Shown one piece after another: positions 1-6,732 of a DNA stretch of 12,708 nt. Source of the stretch: VAZQ01 sp035300505 (GTDB lineage Bacteria; Pseudomonadota; Alphaproteobacteria; Rhizobiales; Xanthobacteraceae); NCBI GenBank assembly GCA_035300505.1, contig DATGVJ010000548.1, positions 1-12,708 of the forward strand, written 5' to 3'. Position 1 is the first letter of the stretch, and every line of letters begins with the position of its first letter. The notes under the pieces are model-generated. The model was given only the letters and a program-made list of their open reading frames with translations. It made no database searches and was not told the origin of the DNA. The position numbers and the translations under genes were made by a program.

Positions 1-180
1 ATTGCCGAAATTACGGCCGGCTTCTGGCAGGACATCTTTAAGGGCGACTACGGCCGCGTGGCTGCGGGCGCTCAATACGCGTTTATCAGAAAGGAGGCGT
101 TCGCGGGCATTGGCGGTGCCCCCAAGACCGACAACAACATGATCATGACGTCGGTCCGATACTATCCGTGGGGGCCGTGA
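1..180 (+). CDS. C-terminal end of a porin-like outer-membrane protein (partial)
   Basis: The reading frame is open from the first base and ends at TGA 178-180, giving the last 59 residues of a protein that starts outside the window. The tail has alternating polar and hydrophobic stretches with many aromatics (GFWQDIFKGDYGRV, GAQYAFIRKEAF, MTSVRYYPWGP), as expected for the last strands of an outer-membrane beta-barrel. From memory it resembles the C-termini of rhizobial porin-like hypothetical proteins with a 'GGAP.TDNN' segment before the final strand. It ends in WGP rather than the usual terminal Phe. The family is inferred; the missing N-terminal part would decide it. Confidence 0.55.
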   Translation: MAEITAGFWQDIFKGDYGRVAAGAQYAFIRKEAFAGIGGAPKTDNNMIMTSVRYYPWGP

Positions 181-368
181 GCCGGCGCAAGCACGCCTTT
201 CACCGAACGCGTGAGCCTGATGTGCGGGAATGCATTTTTTAGCTATCGAAGTTAGTCGCCGCCTTTGCTTTCTGCTGGCCCGATCGCAAGCTGGCCTCTG
301 TCAAAAGCAAGGCGTCGAAACCGGGGTGAATGGCGACGGCTCCTTCCCTCGACTTCGACGAACTATGG

Positions 369-614
369 TTACAACCCATTACCCATCGGCGGGAGCCCGT
401 TCGGGGTCAGCGGCCCGTTGATGACAGGTGGCTGCGCGGGTGGTGGTAGCGGGGCCGGAATCCGACTGCGAAAGGCGGGAGTCCGGGAAATTGATCCATG
501 CGCAATGCCACGTGATCCAATGTGCGCGGCCGGTGCGGAACCACGTGCGGCAAAGCTGGAAGCGGATCCGGCGACAGATGTGATTGCGAATACTGCTGCA
601 AATACAAGTTTCAT
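369..614 (-). CDS. Small exported proline-rich protein, copy A
   Basis: This 81-aa protein starts at the ATG preceded by AGGA 8 nt upstream; an in-frame extension to 689 lacks a comparable ribosome site. Residues 1-22 form a signal peptide (MKLVFAAVFAITSVAGSASSFA, cleavage likely after SFA). The mature part is short, basic and proline-rich (RIPAPLPPPAQPPVINGPLTP) with no cysteines or recognised domain. It lies 123 bp downstream of the DUF1614 gene on the same strand, and the same order occurs at 10916-11143, so the pair may be co-expressed. Copy A has a longer C-terminal tail (PMGNGL) than copy B because the sequences diverge at the repeat edge. I do not recognise a family; conservation of signal peptide and frame in both copies supports a real gene. 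Confidence 0.7.
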   Translation of the reverse strand: MKLVFAAVFAITSVAGSASSFAARGSAPAAHIGSRGIAHGSISRTPAFRSRIPAPLPPPAQPPVINGPLTPNGLPPMGNGL

Positions 615-737
615 GATGGAGTTCCTGCTTTTCATCCCCCTCATTGCCGCAAATAGTGACCAAGGCAGAAAATGAAAGTGCGGACCCATACCAATGTATG
701 GTTGGGGCCAATCAATGGTCTCAGAAAAGATTAAGCC

Positions 738-1475
738 TCATGGCCGCTTGGTCGCAAACGCCGGGCGACCGCCGCCGGTGCGGTCGGAGATGCTTGCGAT
801 CAGGACCGCGAGAATGCCGATCAGAAAGATTCCGTCGAACGTTCCGGCACCGCCAATCGAGGCAATCGGCGCGCCTAAACCCTGCACTTTGTCGAGATTG
901 AGTAAATCAGCCCCGATGAGAGTCCCGAGGCTGCCGCTGATATAGGCCAAGGGCGCGGCTTGCCGATACGATAGGAGCAACGCGATGACAGCTGTTGTCA
1001 GGATCGGAACGAGTATAGGCAGCGCGATGCCAAGCCCTGGCACGGGATCCGCCAAGGCGTGGCAAACCACGCCGACGCACGCCGTAGCGGCCAACCCTAG
1101 AACCCACAAACGATTCTTGACCAACAAGTAAAGGGACATCAGAGCGGGGATCAGGCCGCCCCCAACGTTGACTGCGATAACGGTTCCGGGCCAGTCGACA
1201 ACTGTCGGCACGATGTAGTGCATGCCAAAGTATGTGATCTCGCGACCTGAAATCATTTGCTGATCGGGCAGCTTGGCTATGGGAATGTTGAAATAACTTC
1301 CGATCAATGAGCCCAACAAGAGCGCCAGAGCGGCGCCAGAGCCAAGCCCGAGTCGCATGTAGGCATAACGCAGCGCTCCGACCTGGATGAGGAAAAACAG
1401 CCCAAGCAGCACGCCAGCGAGGATCGAGAAGAATAGAGGGCTGAGAGGCAGGTAATGGAGTTGGTTGGAAAACAT
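738..1475 (-). CDS. DUF1614 multi-pass membrane protein, copy A
   Basis: This 245-aa protein is almost entirely hydrophobic, with about seven membrane segments (approximate residues 12-32, 42-64, 97-119, 124-143, 148-169, 178-195, 214-229). It matches my recollection of the DUF1614 family in length and in the glycine-rich motifs GGAGTFDGIFL near the C-terminus, ADPVPGLGI and GADLLNL. The family's function is unknown; location in the inner membrane is inferred. The ATG has a GGAT five bases upstream, a weak site. It precedes a small exported protein gene on the same strand and has a >300-bp conserved leader with a mini-ORF and hairpin. A second full copy lies at 11267-12004. Both copies keep the frame and motifs, so both look functional. 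Confidence 0.85.
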   Translation of the reverse strand: MFSNQLHYLPLSPLFFSILAGVLLGLFFLIQVGALRYAYMRLGLGSGAALALLLGSLIGSYFNIPIAKLPDQQMISGREITYFGMHYIVPTVVDWPGTVIAVNVGGGLIPALMSLYLLVKNRLWVLGLAATACVGVVCHALADPVPGLGIALPILVPILTTAVIALLLSYRQAAPLAYISGSLGTLIGADLLNLDKVQGLGAPIASIGGAGTFDGIFLIGILAVLIASISDRTGGGRPAFATKRP

Positions 1476-1568
1476 CGGCGATCCAAATGCTGGCGTTTCC
1501 TATAGAGCGGCGGCCATGCTGATTTGGCGAGGCGCAGAGTCCGGCGAACCGAAGCAGATCACGAGCAA

Positions 1569-1711
1569 CATGCAATCCGACTATCACCCAGGTCGGCCAA
1601 GACATGGGCCGGTGCGTCCAGCGAAGAGGGATGCGGCCGTCCTTTGGGGGGCGAAAGGACGGCCGCTGCAAGCCTGGCGGGAGGAGTAATACCAGGCACA
1701 CACCTAATCTA
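1569..1711. repeat. ~140-bp intergenic element, copy 1 of 3
   Basis: This stretch begins 'catgcaatccgact', passes through a GC-rich hairpin and a purine run (GGGAGGAG) and ends 'cctaatcta'. Close relatives lie at 2541-2686 and 12098-12237. Copies 1 and 3 are inside the large repeat; copy 2 stands alone, so this element spread separately from the cassette or is its older core. It codes for nothing convincing. It may be a rhizobial intergenic palindromic repeat; the family is not identified. Confidence 0.8.
1633..1666. promoter_or_regulatory. Perfect 13-bp hairpin, copy A leader
   Basis: GCGGCCGTCCTTT and AAAGGACGGCCGC are exact reverse complements around an 8-nt loop (GGGGGGCG). There is no T-run on either side in either direction, so it is not a standard intrinsic terminator. 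It lies 157 bp upstream of the DUF1614 start and 78 bp after the mini-ORF stop on the minus strand. It may act as an RNA structure in that leader. Confidence 0.75.
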
Positions 1712-1744
1712 GGGATTCTGGAGAAGCGGTCTTGGCCGTTGTTG

Positions 1745-1771
1745 CTACGTTTGGCTTGATCTTGCGTTCAT
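1745..1771 (-). CDS. Possible 8-residue leader peptide, copy A
   Basis: On the minus strand GGAGG, then 5 nt, then ATG opens an 8-codon frame (MNARSSQT) ended by TAG. The site is stronger than that of either gene downstream. Copy B keeps the same site, length and stop with one changed residue (MNARSNQT). It lies upstream of the hairpin and the DUF1614 gene, a layout like a translational or attenuation leader. A chance ORF this short is quite possible, and shared descent explains part of the conservation. Confidence 0.35.
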   Translation of the reverse strand: MNARSSQT

Positions 1772-2100
1772 TTGATCCTCCGCCAATGCGCTGGACATGC
1801 GCGGGCTCGAACGCCACCGGCTGCAGTGCACGATATCAAGATGTTCGTCAGCGTCACAGGCTCGTTTGCCAACGCAATGATCGGAGGAGACCAACTGGGG
1901 ACCGGGAGCAGGCTGCTCGAGGTCACCGTGGGTCTCCCATGTGGTTTGGCCGCAAGAACGTCACAAGAAAAGCAATTCTCAGCAAGCGGTGCTCGCCTCC
2001 GCGAGCTAAAAAATCTCGGTGTCTGCACGAGCGCCCCCTATCGCTCCCAAATACAGCACTTGTGGGGGAGAAAATAACACATTAACAACGGAGATGACAG

Positions 2101-2442
2101 ATGCGAGCACTTAGTCTTTTGACTTCCGCAATGACTGCAGGACTTCTTCTTGCAGCGGCTGCACCATCGTTTGCCCAGGCGCCGAGCTATTCGGCGTGCG
2201 AAAATCTCTCGGAGCAACGAGGATCAGGCCCCACGAGTGGAAGACGAGATCACGATGCTTTTATGCGCGATTGCCTTGAGGGAAAAATTCCTCCTCTCAC
2301 TGTGCGCGGCGTGCGCGAACCTGGCGATCTGCCTTCACGTTTTTATGAATCCTGCGAGAGGCTGGCTGAGGAACGGGCGATCATGGAGATCAACGCGCAT
2401 TACAAATTCATCGACGACTGCATGGCGGGCCGCGTTCCTTGA
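2101..2442 (+). CDS. Small exported protein with two Cys repeats
   Basis: This 113-aa protein starts at an ATG with GGAG about 8 nt upstream. Residues 1-25 are a signal peptide (cleavage likely SFA/Q). The mature part holds two copies of one motif: Y-x-x-C-E-x-L-x-E-x-R ... H-x-x-F-[MI]-x-D-C-[LM]-x-G-[KR]-[IV]-P, with Cys 33/58 and Cys 85/107. Each pair could form one disulfide in an oxidising periplasm. The pattern recalls PsiF-type repeats (Cys ... F-M-x-x-C-L), but the match is by eye. It stands alone, with a third copy of the short repeat 100 bp downstream. Function unknown. Confidence 0.75.
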   Translation: MRALSLLTSAMTAGLLLAAAAPSFAQAPSYSACENLSEQRGSGPTSGRRDHDAFMRDCLEGKIPPLTVRGVREPGDLPSRFYESCERLAEERAIMEINAHYKFIDDCMAGRVP

Positions 2443-2540
2443 TTGATAGAATATGGCTTTGGACGTTTTGGAGCCTAGATCACGCTCGCGGCTGCCGCCT
2501 CAAGCGGCGGCCGGCAGGCGCGAAAAGCCTCCAAAGAGCC

Positions 2541-2686
2541 CATGCAATCCGACTGTCACTCATATCAGATGGGCCGAGGCATAGGCCCGCGCGTCCAGCC
2601 AAGAAGGATGCGGCCGTCCTTTGGGCGGCGAAAGTACGGCCGCTACGAGCCTGGTGGGAGGAGGAATGCCAAGCACGCCTAATCTA
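2541..2686. repeat. ~140-bp intergenic element, copy 2 of 3 (isolated)
   Basis: This copy lies between the exported Cys-repeat gene and the 100-aa ORF, outside the large duplication. Both ends agree with the other copies ('catgcaatccgact' to 'cctaatcta'). The rest of the 2443-2759 gap shows nothing recognisable. Confidence 0.8.
2610..2643. other. Hairpin of the isolated repeat copy, one mismatch
   Basis: The arms are GCGGCCGTCCTTT and AAAGTACGGCCGC: 12 of 13 positions pair, with a single G-to-T change in the right arm. The loop is GGGCGGCG. No T-run follows. It sits 168 bp past the stop of the 2101-2442 gene, too far and without U-tract to be a clear terminator. Confidence 0.7.
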
Positions 2687-2759
2687 AGCAGGTTTGAGTG
2701 GGCTCGCCAACGTTTGCCGGTTGTGATTCCGTGTATTCGTCTGATTCTGAGGGCGAGAC

Positions 2760-3062
2760 ATGGCTCGTAAATCTCCGGCTACGGCCAGTGACGAGCAGAG
2801 GATGGCGCTCAAAGTGATGGCAGAAGGGGCGTTTACGGCCGAAGCCAAACATGAAGGGATCGCATATCTCCATGCCAGCCCCGACGCAAAGCGGGCTCTA
2901 TCGATTGTTCCGCGCCAACTAGATATCGTTGAATGTAAAATTCGAAGGTCTTGGTTGTGGGTCGGAGGATCGCGCTGGCTCTGCGACCGGAAAGCGCGGA
3001 ACGATGGGCTTCGGTGGTTGCAAGCAAATGTGGAGAGCCGCTCCCGTGGGCTTTATTACTAA
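2760..3062 (+). CDS. Hypothetical 100-aa protein (uncertain)
   Basis: The ATG follows a GAGGG about 6 nt upstream. The first ~45 residues look protein-like: charged and helix-forming (SDEQRMALKVMAEGAFTAEA). The second half is rich in Trp, Arg and Ser and looks less constrained, so the C-terminus may be a frameshifted tail. No signal peptide, membrane segment or known domain is visible. It could be a decayed gene given the debris to its right. Confidence 0.4.
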   Translation: MARKSPATASDEQRMALKVMAEGAFTAEAKHEGIAYLHASPDAKRALSIVPRQLDIVECKIRRSWLWVGGSRWLCDRKARNDGLRWLQANVESRSRGLYY

Positions 3063-3500
3063 ATGATAGGTTGAATTAGATCGCGCCATTTTCGGAGGAA
3101 AGGGTTCACCACGCGGCGCCGCGGAACTGATTCGAGCGCCACCCGCCGACGCATCCCCGGCTCCTGAGGGCATCTCGATGCAATTTGATGAATTGAAGAG
3201 GCGCACGTGCGGACGAACGCTCAATCTGTGCTTCATGAAAGGTACAAGGCCCACCGACAGCACCACCGCTGCCATTGCAATGATCGGGGTTTTGCACGCC
3301 CTCTAGAGCGGATTCCAAAGGAAATCGGGGTGGTTTCGAGTTCCCACAACGCCACGCTTCAATGTCACATCGCTGATTCGAAAATTACGCTTCCGCAGAC
3401 TCGATGACAGGTTAGTCCATCGTCGATCGAAGCCATGAATGTCGCGGCCACTTGGCCTATTCTTGCTCCCGACGACGACGATCTCCTCGCGTGGGCGACA
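3063..3500. other. No recognised gene
   Basis: Frames here are short and match nothing I know. An open frame at 3070-3306 (plus) has no ATG near its start. Left of the transposase scrap, the minus-strand frame continues to 3303 without further recognisable IS4 residues, so this may be degraded transposon DNA. Confidence 0.5.
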
Positions 3501-3629
3501 TGAAATGCATGCAGGTCCGCGCAAATCGAGCAGTGTATGCATTTTGACCGCAGCTTTGGTGCTTCGAAAATCAGCCCAAGGAAACAGAGACAAACACAAA
3601 TCTATCGTGGTGCTGTCGAGTGCGTAGAT
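3501..3629 (-). pseudogene. IS4-type transposase fragment
   Basis: The minus-strand frame reads IYALDSTTIDLCLSLFPWA, then FRSTKAAVKMHTLLDLRG. This is the region around the first catalytic Asp (ALDSTTIDL) of IS4-type DDE transposases, followed by the usual 'K.H.LLDLRG' segment. After DLRG the expected 'IPxFIxISDGKxHDVN' is missing and the frame drifts. Only about 40 residues of a roughly 370-residue enzyme remain; no start, no other catalytic residues, no terminal repeats. Its 5' edge at about 3629-3632 joins directly to an Old Yellow Enzyme scrap. Dead. Confidence 0.75.
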
Positions 3630-3740
3630 GGGAAGCGCATGCGCCCTTGCGGGCTGCCGCCATATTCATCGTCGCGCTGGTTCGCCAGCGGTGAGAGAAA
3701 CTGGTGCAGCAGATAGCCAGCATAGCGATGCACGCAACCA
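3630..3740 (-). pseudogene. Old Yellow Enzyme (NADH:flavin oxidoreductase) fragment
   Basis: The minus-strand frame reads GYLLHQFLSPLANQRDDEYG, then GSPQGRMRFP. This is the highly conserved segment of FMN-dependent Old Yellow Enzymes (usual form 'HGYLLHQFLSP..N.R.D.YGGS.ENR.RF'). About 30 residues of a ~370-residue enzyme are clear at 3630-3718; upstream similarity fades. It breaks off after RMRFP, where the IS4 frame begins. Family assignment of the fragment is strong; function is lost. Confidence 0.75.
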
Positions 3741-3817
3741 TTTTTGTCACCTCTCACTTGTTTCCCTTTCCGTCGATCTTCAAGGCCATCACGATCATCG
3801 GTTCCGAGACAATGGTG

Positions 3818-3862
3818 CCCGGTGTAGACGAGGCAAAGTTCGAGCTGCAGGAAGTCGTCGCG
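3818..3862 (+). pseudogene. 45-bp ftsH-like scrap, opposite to the intact ftsH
   Basis: The plus strand encodes PGVDEAKFELQEVVA, matching residues 212-226 of the FtsH encoded on the other strand (AGVDEAKFELQEVVA, at 5162-5206). The DNA differs mainly at third codon positions, so the scrap comes from a diverged functional ftsH paralogue and not from a recent copy of this gene. It ends exactly where the ftsH stop codon begins (3863). Nothing FtsH-like flanks it. Confidence 0.7.
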
Positions 3863-5839
3863 TCAGCCCACCGTTTCAGGCTGCTTCGTTAGGGGCCGGA
3901 TCGCGGGGAATTGATCGGCGGTCAAAGTCTCCTGGGCAAGCAGCAGGCGGCCGCCTTCGTCAAGGTCGGCCCGCCGCGTGCGCAGGATGGCTGTCGCCTC
4001 CTCGAAGGCCTTCGTGATGATGTCGCGCACGGCCACGTCGATCTCGCGCTCGGTCGTCTCGGAGGCTTCGACGCCTGCGGCCGGAGTCCCCAGGAACGGC
4101 TGCGGCGGGGCTGAGTAGGTGCGCTGGCCCACCGTCTCGTCCATGCCGAACCGGGTGACCATCTGCAGCGCGATCTCGGTCGCACGCTGCAGGTCGTCGG
4201 CCGCGCCTGTGGAGACCTGGCCGTCGAAGATCAGCGCCTCCGAAGCCCGCCCGCCCATCAGCACGGCGATGCGGTTGGCGAGATCGTGGCGGGCGAGCAA
4301 GAAACGATCCTCGGTCGGCCGCTGCATGGTGTAGCCGAGCGCGCCCACGCCGCGGGGGATGATCGAAACCTTGTGCACCGGATCAACGCCCGGAAGGCTT
4401 GCGGCGACCAGCGCGTGCCCCATCTCGTGATAGGCGACGCGGCGGCGTTCCTCCTGGCCCAGAACGCGGCTCTTCTTTTCCAGCCCCGCCACGATGCGCT
4501 CGATAGCCGCGTTGAAGTCGGCCAGCGTCACCGCTTCGGCGCCGCGCCGAGTCGCGACGATGGCGGCCTCGTTGACCAGGTTGGCAAGGTCGGCGCCGGT
4601 GAAGCCGGTGGTCAGTCCGGCGACTTGGTCGAGGTCCACGCCGCTCGCGAGTCGGATCTTGGCCACGTGGACCTTCAGTATCTCCAGCCGGCCCGAACGA
4701 TCCGGCCGGTCGACCAGCACCTGGCGATCGAAACGGCCGGGCCGCAGCAAGGCGGGATCGAGCACCTCCGGTCGATTGGTGGCGCCGATCAGGATCACGC
4801 CGGTCATCGGATCGAACCCGTCGAGCTCGGCGAGGAGCTGGTTGAGCGTCTGTTCCTTCTCGTCGTAGCCGCCGAACGCGCCAGGGCCGCGGCTTCGCCC
4901 GAGCGCATCTAGCTCGTCGATGAAGATGATGCAGGGCGCCGCCTTCCGCGCCTGCTCGAACAGATCGCGAACGCGCGCCGCGCCGACGCCCACGAACATC
5001 TCGACGAACTCGGCGCCGGAGATCGAGAAGAACGGCACGCCGGCTTCGCCGGCTACTGCCCGCACCAGGAGCGTCTTGCCGGTACCTGGAGGCCCCACCA
5101 GCAGAATACCCTTCGGGATGCGCGCGCCGAGCCGCCCAAACGATGTGGGATCGCGCAGGAAGGCGACGACTTCCTGCAGCTCGAATTTGGCCTCGTCGAC
5201 GCCGGCCACGCCCTTGAAGGTGACCTTCGTGTCGGTTTCCACATAGACCTTGGCGCGCGACCTGCCGATCGACATCAGGCCCCCGATACCCTGGCGTTCC
5301 GCCATGCGGCGAAACCCGTAGGTCCAGATCAGATAGAAGATGAAGATCGGCAGCACCCAGGACAGGATGGTGGAGAGAAAGGTCGACGACGGCGCGCCGG
5401 TGATGACGACGCCGTGAACCCGAAGCTTGTCGGCGAGCTCGGGTTCGACGCGAATCGTGTTGAACATTTTTCGGCCGTCCGGGAACGGCTCTTTCAGGGT
5501 CCCCTCGATGGTCTCCTGTCCGACCAGCACTTCCGCGATCTTGTTCTCGTCGAGGAGCTGCTCGAATTGGCTGTACGGAATGGTGTCGACCTGGATGAGG
5601 CGCAGCCACAGCAGCTGGACCAACATCACGCCGAGGAAGGCCGCAAAGATGTACCAGGTCGCAAACTGGTGTTTGCGCTCCTCCGGCTCCTTCGGCGTGC
5701 GGCTTCCTGTCTTGCCTTTGCCCGCCCCGGCGCCGGGTGCCTCGCGATATCCGAGCAGTTTCAGGAATCGCCAACCCGGCGCGGATTTTTCCGTATCCTT
5801 CGACGGCTGATCGAGCACATGGGTCTCCATTGGCGACAT
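3863..5839 (-). CDS. ftsH: FtsH-type ATP-dependent zinc metalloprotease
   Basis: A membrane-bound AAA+ protease that unfolds and degrades membrane and some soluble proteins as a hexamer at the inner membrane. The 658-aa protein has a ~55-residue basic, Gly/Lys/Pro-rich cytoplasmic N-terminus, a first membrane helix (~58-82), a periplasmic domain (~83-152), a second helix (~153-174) and an AAA+ module: Walker A GPPGTGKT (249-256), pore motif FVG (282-284), Walker B IIFIDE (304-309) and second region of homology with NRPEVLDPALLRPGRFDR (355-372). The protease domain has HEMGH (471-475), with Asp549 in STGAADDL as third zinc ligand. All key residues are present. It lacks tilS or folP neighbours and has an extended N-terminus, so it is probably an accessory paralogue. 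The start at 5839 (or Met4) has a modest GTGAGA site. Confidence 0.93.
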   Translation of the reverse strand: MSPMETHVLDQPSKDTEKSAPGWRFLKLLGYREAPGAGAGKGKTGSRTPKEPEERKHQFATWYIFAAFLGVMLVQLLWLRLIQVDTIPYSQFEQLLDENKIAEVLVGQETIEGTLKEPFPDGRKMFNTIRVEPELADKLRVHGVVITGAPSSTFLSTILSWVLPIFIFYLIWTYGFRRMAERQGIGGLMSIGRSRAKVYVETDTKVTFKGVAGVDEAKFELQEVVAFLRDPTSFGRLGARIPKGILLVGPPGTGKTLLVRAVAGEAGVPFFSISGAEFVEMFVGVGAARVRDLFEQARKAAPCIIFIDELDALGRSRGPGAFGGYDEKEQTLNQLLAELDGFDPMTGVILIGATNRPEVLDPALLRPGRFDRQVLVDRPDRSGRLEILKVHVAKIRLASGVDLDQVAGLTTGFTGADLANLVNEAAIVATRRGAEAVTLADFNAAIERIVAGLEKKSRVLGQEERRRVAYHEMGHALVAASLPGVDPVHKVSIIPRGVGALGYTMQRPTEDRFLLARHDLANRIAVLMGGRASEALIFDGQVSTGAADDLQRATEIALQMVTRFGMDETVGQRTYSAPPQPFLGTPAAGVEASETTEREIDVAVRDIITKAFEEATAILRTRRADLDEGGRLLLAQETLTADQFPAIRPLTKQPETVG

Positions 5840-6028
5840 GTCTCACATCGCCGCACCAGGATGATCGTCTACCGGATCGCGACACCAGTGGAAGTACAGT
5901 TTCCGGCTCACTCAAAATCACGCAATAGACGTCTGCCACGCTTTCTTTGGCGAACAGGTCGACGATAAGCCCGCTTTGAACTTAGCGGCATTGCCCAGGC
6001 TTCCGCATTTACGCGAACGCACCAAGGA

Positions 6029-6265
6029 TCATCCATATTTGATCTGACATCCGCGGGTGCAGCGCATCGCATTGCGCTCGCATCTGTTTCTTGCAGTCAG
6101 CGTGGGCCGCTGAGCGCAATTAGCCCGAATCATGTCGCATTTGGCATAACAGGCTTCCGCCAAGGGAACGACGGGAAGTTGCGCATGAGCAGCGGGCGCC
6201 GCCAATGCAATTAAACCGACGCCGCCAACGAGGAACAAAATTCTACTGCGGATGATTGCTTTCAT
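6029..6265 (-). CDS. Small exported six-cysteine protein
   Basis: This 78-aa protein starts at the ATG preceded by AAAGGGAGAA, an excellent ribosome site; an in-frame extension to 6310 is not needed. Residues 1-28 are a signal peptide (basic MKAIIRSR, hydrophobic core, cleavage at AHA/Q). The ~50-residue mature part holds six Cys in a near-mirror pattern: C-x3-C-x6-C, an 11-residue Arg-rich linker, then C-x5-C-x3-C. This would suit a helical hairpin held by three nested disulfides. No family recognised. It is a single gene, with ftsH 190 bp downstream on the same strand. Confidence 0.75.
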   Translation of the reverse strand: MKAIIRSRILFLVGGVGLIALAAPAAHAQLPVVPLAEACYAKCDMIRANCAQRPTLTARNRCERNAMRCTRGCQIKYG

Positions 6266-6447
6266 GCGAGTTCTCCCTTTGTAATCAGCATTCTCGATGT
6301 TTTGTTGCACAGGCAGAAGCGCTCCAGCATATAGTGATTCTTGATTTTTTGTACTCTTCGAATTTCGGCGTCGCGATGAACGGTTGAAGTGACAAGCGAG
6401 GCTCCTGTCTGTGAGATGACGGGGACTTTGAAAATAGGCGCAGCAAA

Positions 6448-6732
6448 TTAGGCCAGCCCGGCTTTCTTCCGTGCAAGTTCATGGAACGAACTCCAATCCT
6501 GCTCGCCCATGCCCGCATCGACTCCCATCGAGAGATCGCGCTCGACGACTTCGCCCTTGTGATTTCTAGAGACGCCGGCCCCGAAAGAATTCTTGCTTCT
6601 AAGTAGCGCGGTTGCGTCCTGACGTGCTGTGCGTCCCGTAGTATTGATCAGTTCCCGTTCGCCTTTCTTGTAGATTCTGGGCCTTCCCGAGGTATCGTGG
6701 CTGGCGCAGTGAGCATGGCGATGGGGAAGCTG
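6448..6732 (-). other. Protein-like open frame without a start codon
   Basis: The minus strand has a 95-codon open frame ending at TAA 6448-6450. Its last ~45 residues read like a real protein end (VSRNHKGEVVERDLSMGVDA, then DWSSFHELARKKAGLA). No ATG, GTG or TTG lies near the front; the first ATG leaves 26 residues. The right part overlaps the DUF2158 gene in another frame. It may be the tail of a gene cut off by the rearrangement that placed the DUF2158 gene here. The rest of the 6266-6647 gap shows nothing else. Confidence 0.3.

Larger units (their letters stand above)
349..1820. repeat. Direct repeat copy A (~1.47 kb cassette)
   Basis: This block matches 10881-12346 in the same orientation. 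Similarity begins near a CTCGAC-rich stretch and stops abruptly after 'gccaccgg'. Both reading frames are the same length across most of the block at a constant offset of 10529; small indels (3 bp net) lie upstream of the DUF1614 start. It holds two minus-strand genes, their spacer, a mini-ORF and a hairpin. No transposase or terminal inverted repeat marks the edges, so it looks like a segmental duplication rather than an element. The two DUF1614 proteins differ at 17 of 245 positions by hand alignment, so the duplication is not recent. Confidence 0.9.

Noticed and set aside
1633..1666. Hairpin as a rho-independent terminator
   Set aside because: No T-run follows in either direction, and it sits upstream, not downstream, of the DUF1614 gene.
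907..1701. 264-codon minus-strand frame over DUF1614 (and its twin at 11436-12227)
   Set aside because: Off-frame reading of the DUF1614 strand. It survives in both copies only because the DNA is duplicated; composition is Arg/Trp-rich with no membrane pattern.
1772..2077. 101-codon plus-strand frame
   Set aside because: It begins inside the repeat opposite the mini-ORF and has no ribosome site at either ATG. The equivalent frame in copy B continues into unrelated sequence.
3070..3306. 79-codon plus-strand frame reading VELDRAIFGGKGSPRG...
   Set aside because: No start codon with a ribosome site and no recognised family; the length is not unusual at this GC content.
3628..4017. 129-codon plus-strand frame
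   Set aside because: It crosses the Old Yellow Enzyme scrap, the ftsH scrap and the antisense of ftsH in the wrong frames.
4286..4912. 208-codon plus-strand frame opposite ftsH
   Set aside because: It is the antisense of a strongly conserved, high-GC AAA+ domain, a usual place for chance frames.
4383..5939. 518-codon minus-strand frame inside ftsH
   Set aside because: It is an off-frame reading of the ftsH coding strand, with Arg/Ala-rich nonsense composition. Only its first ~35 residues lie outside ftsH and they match nothing known.
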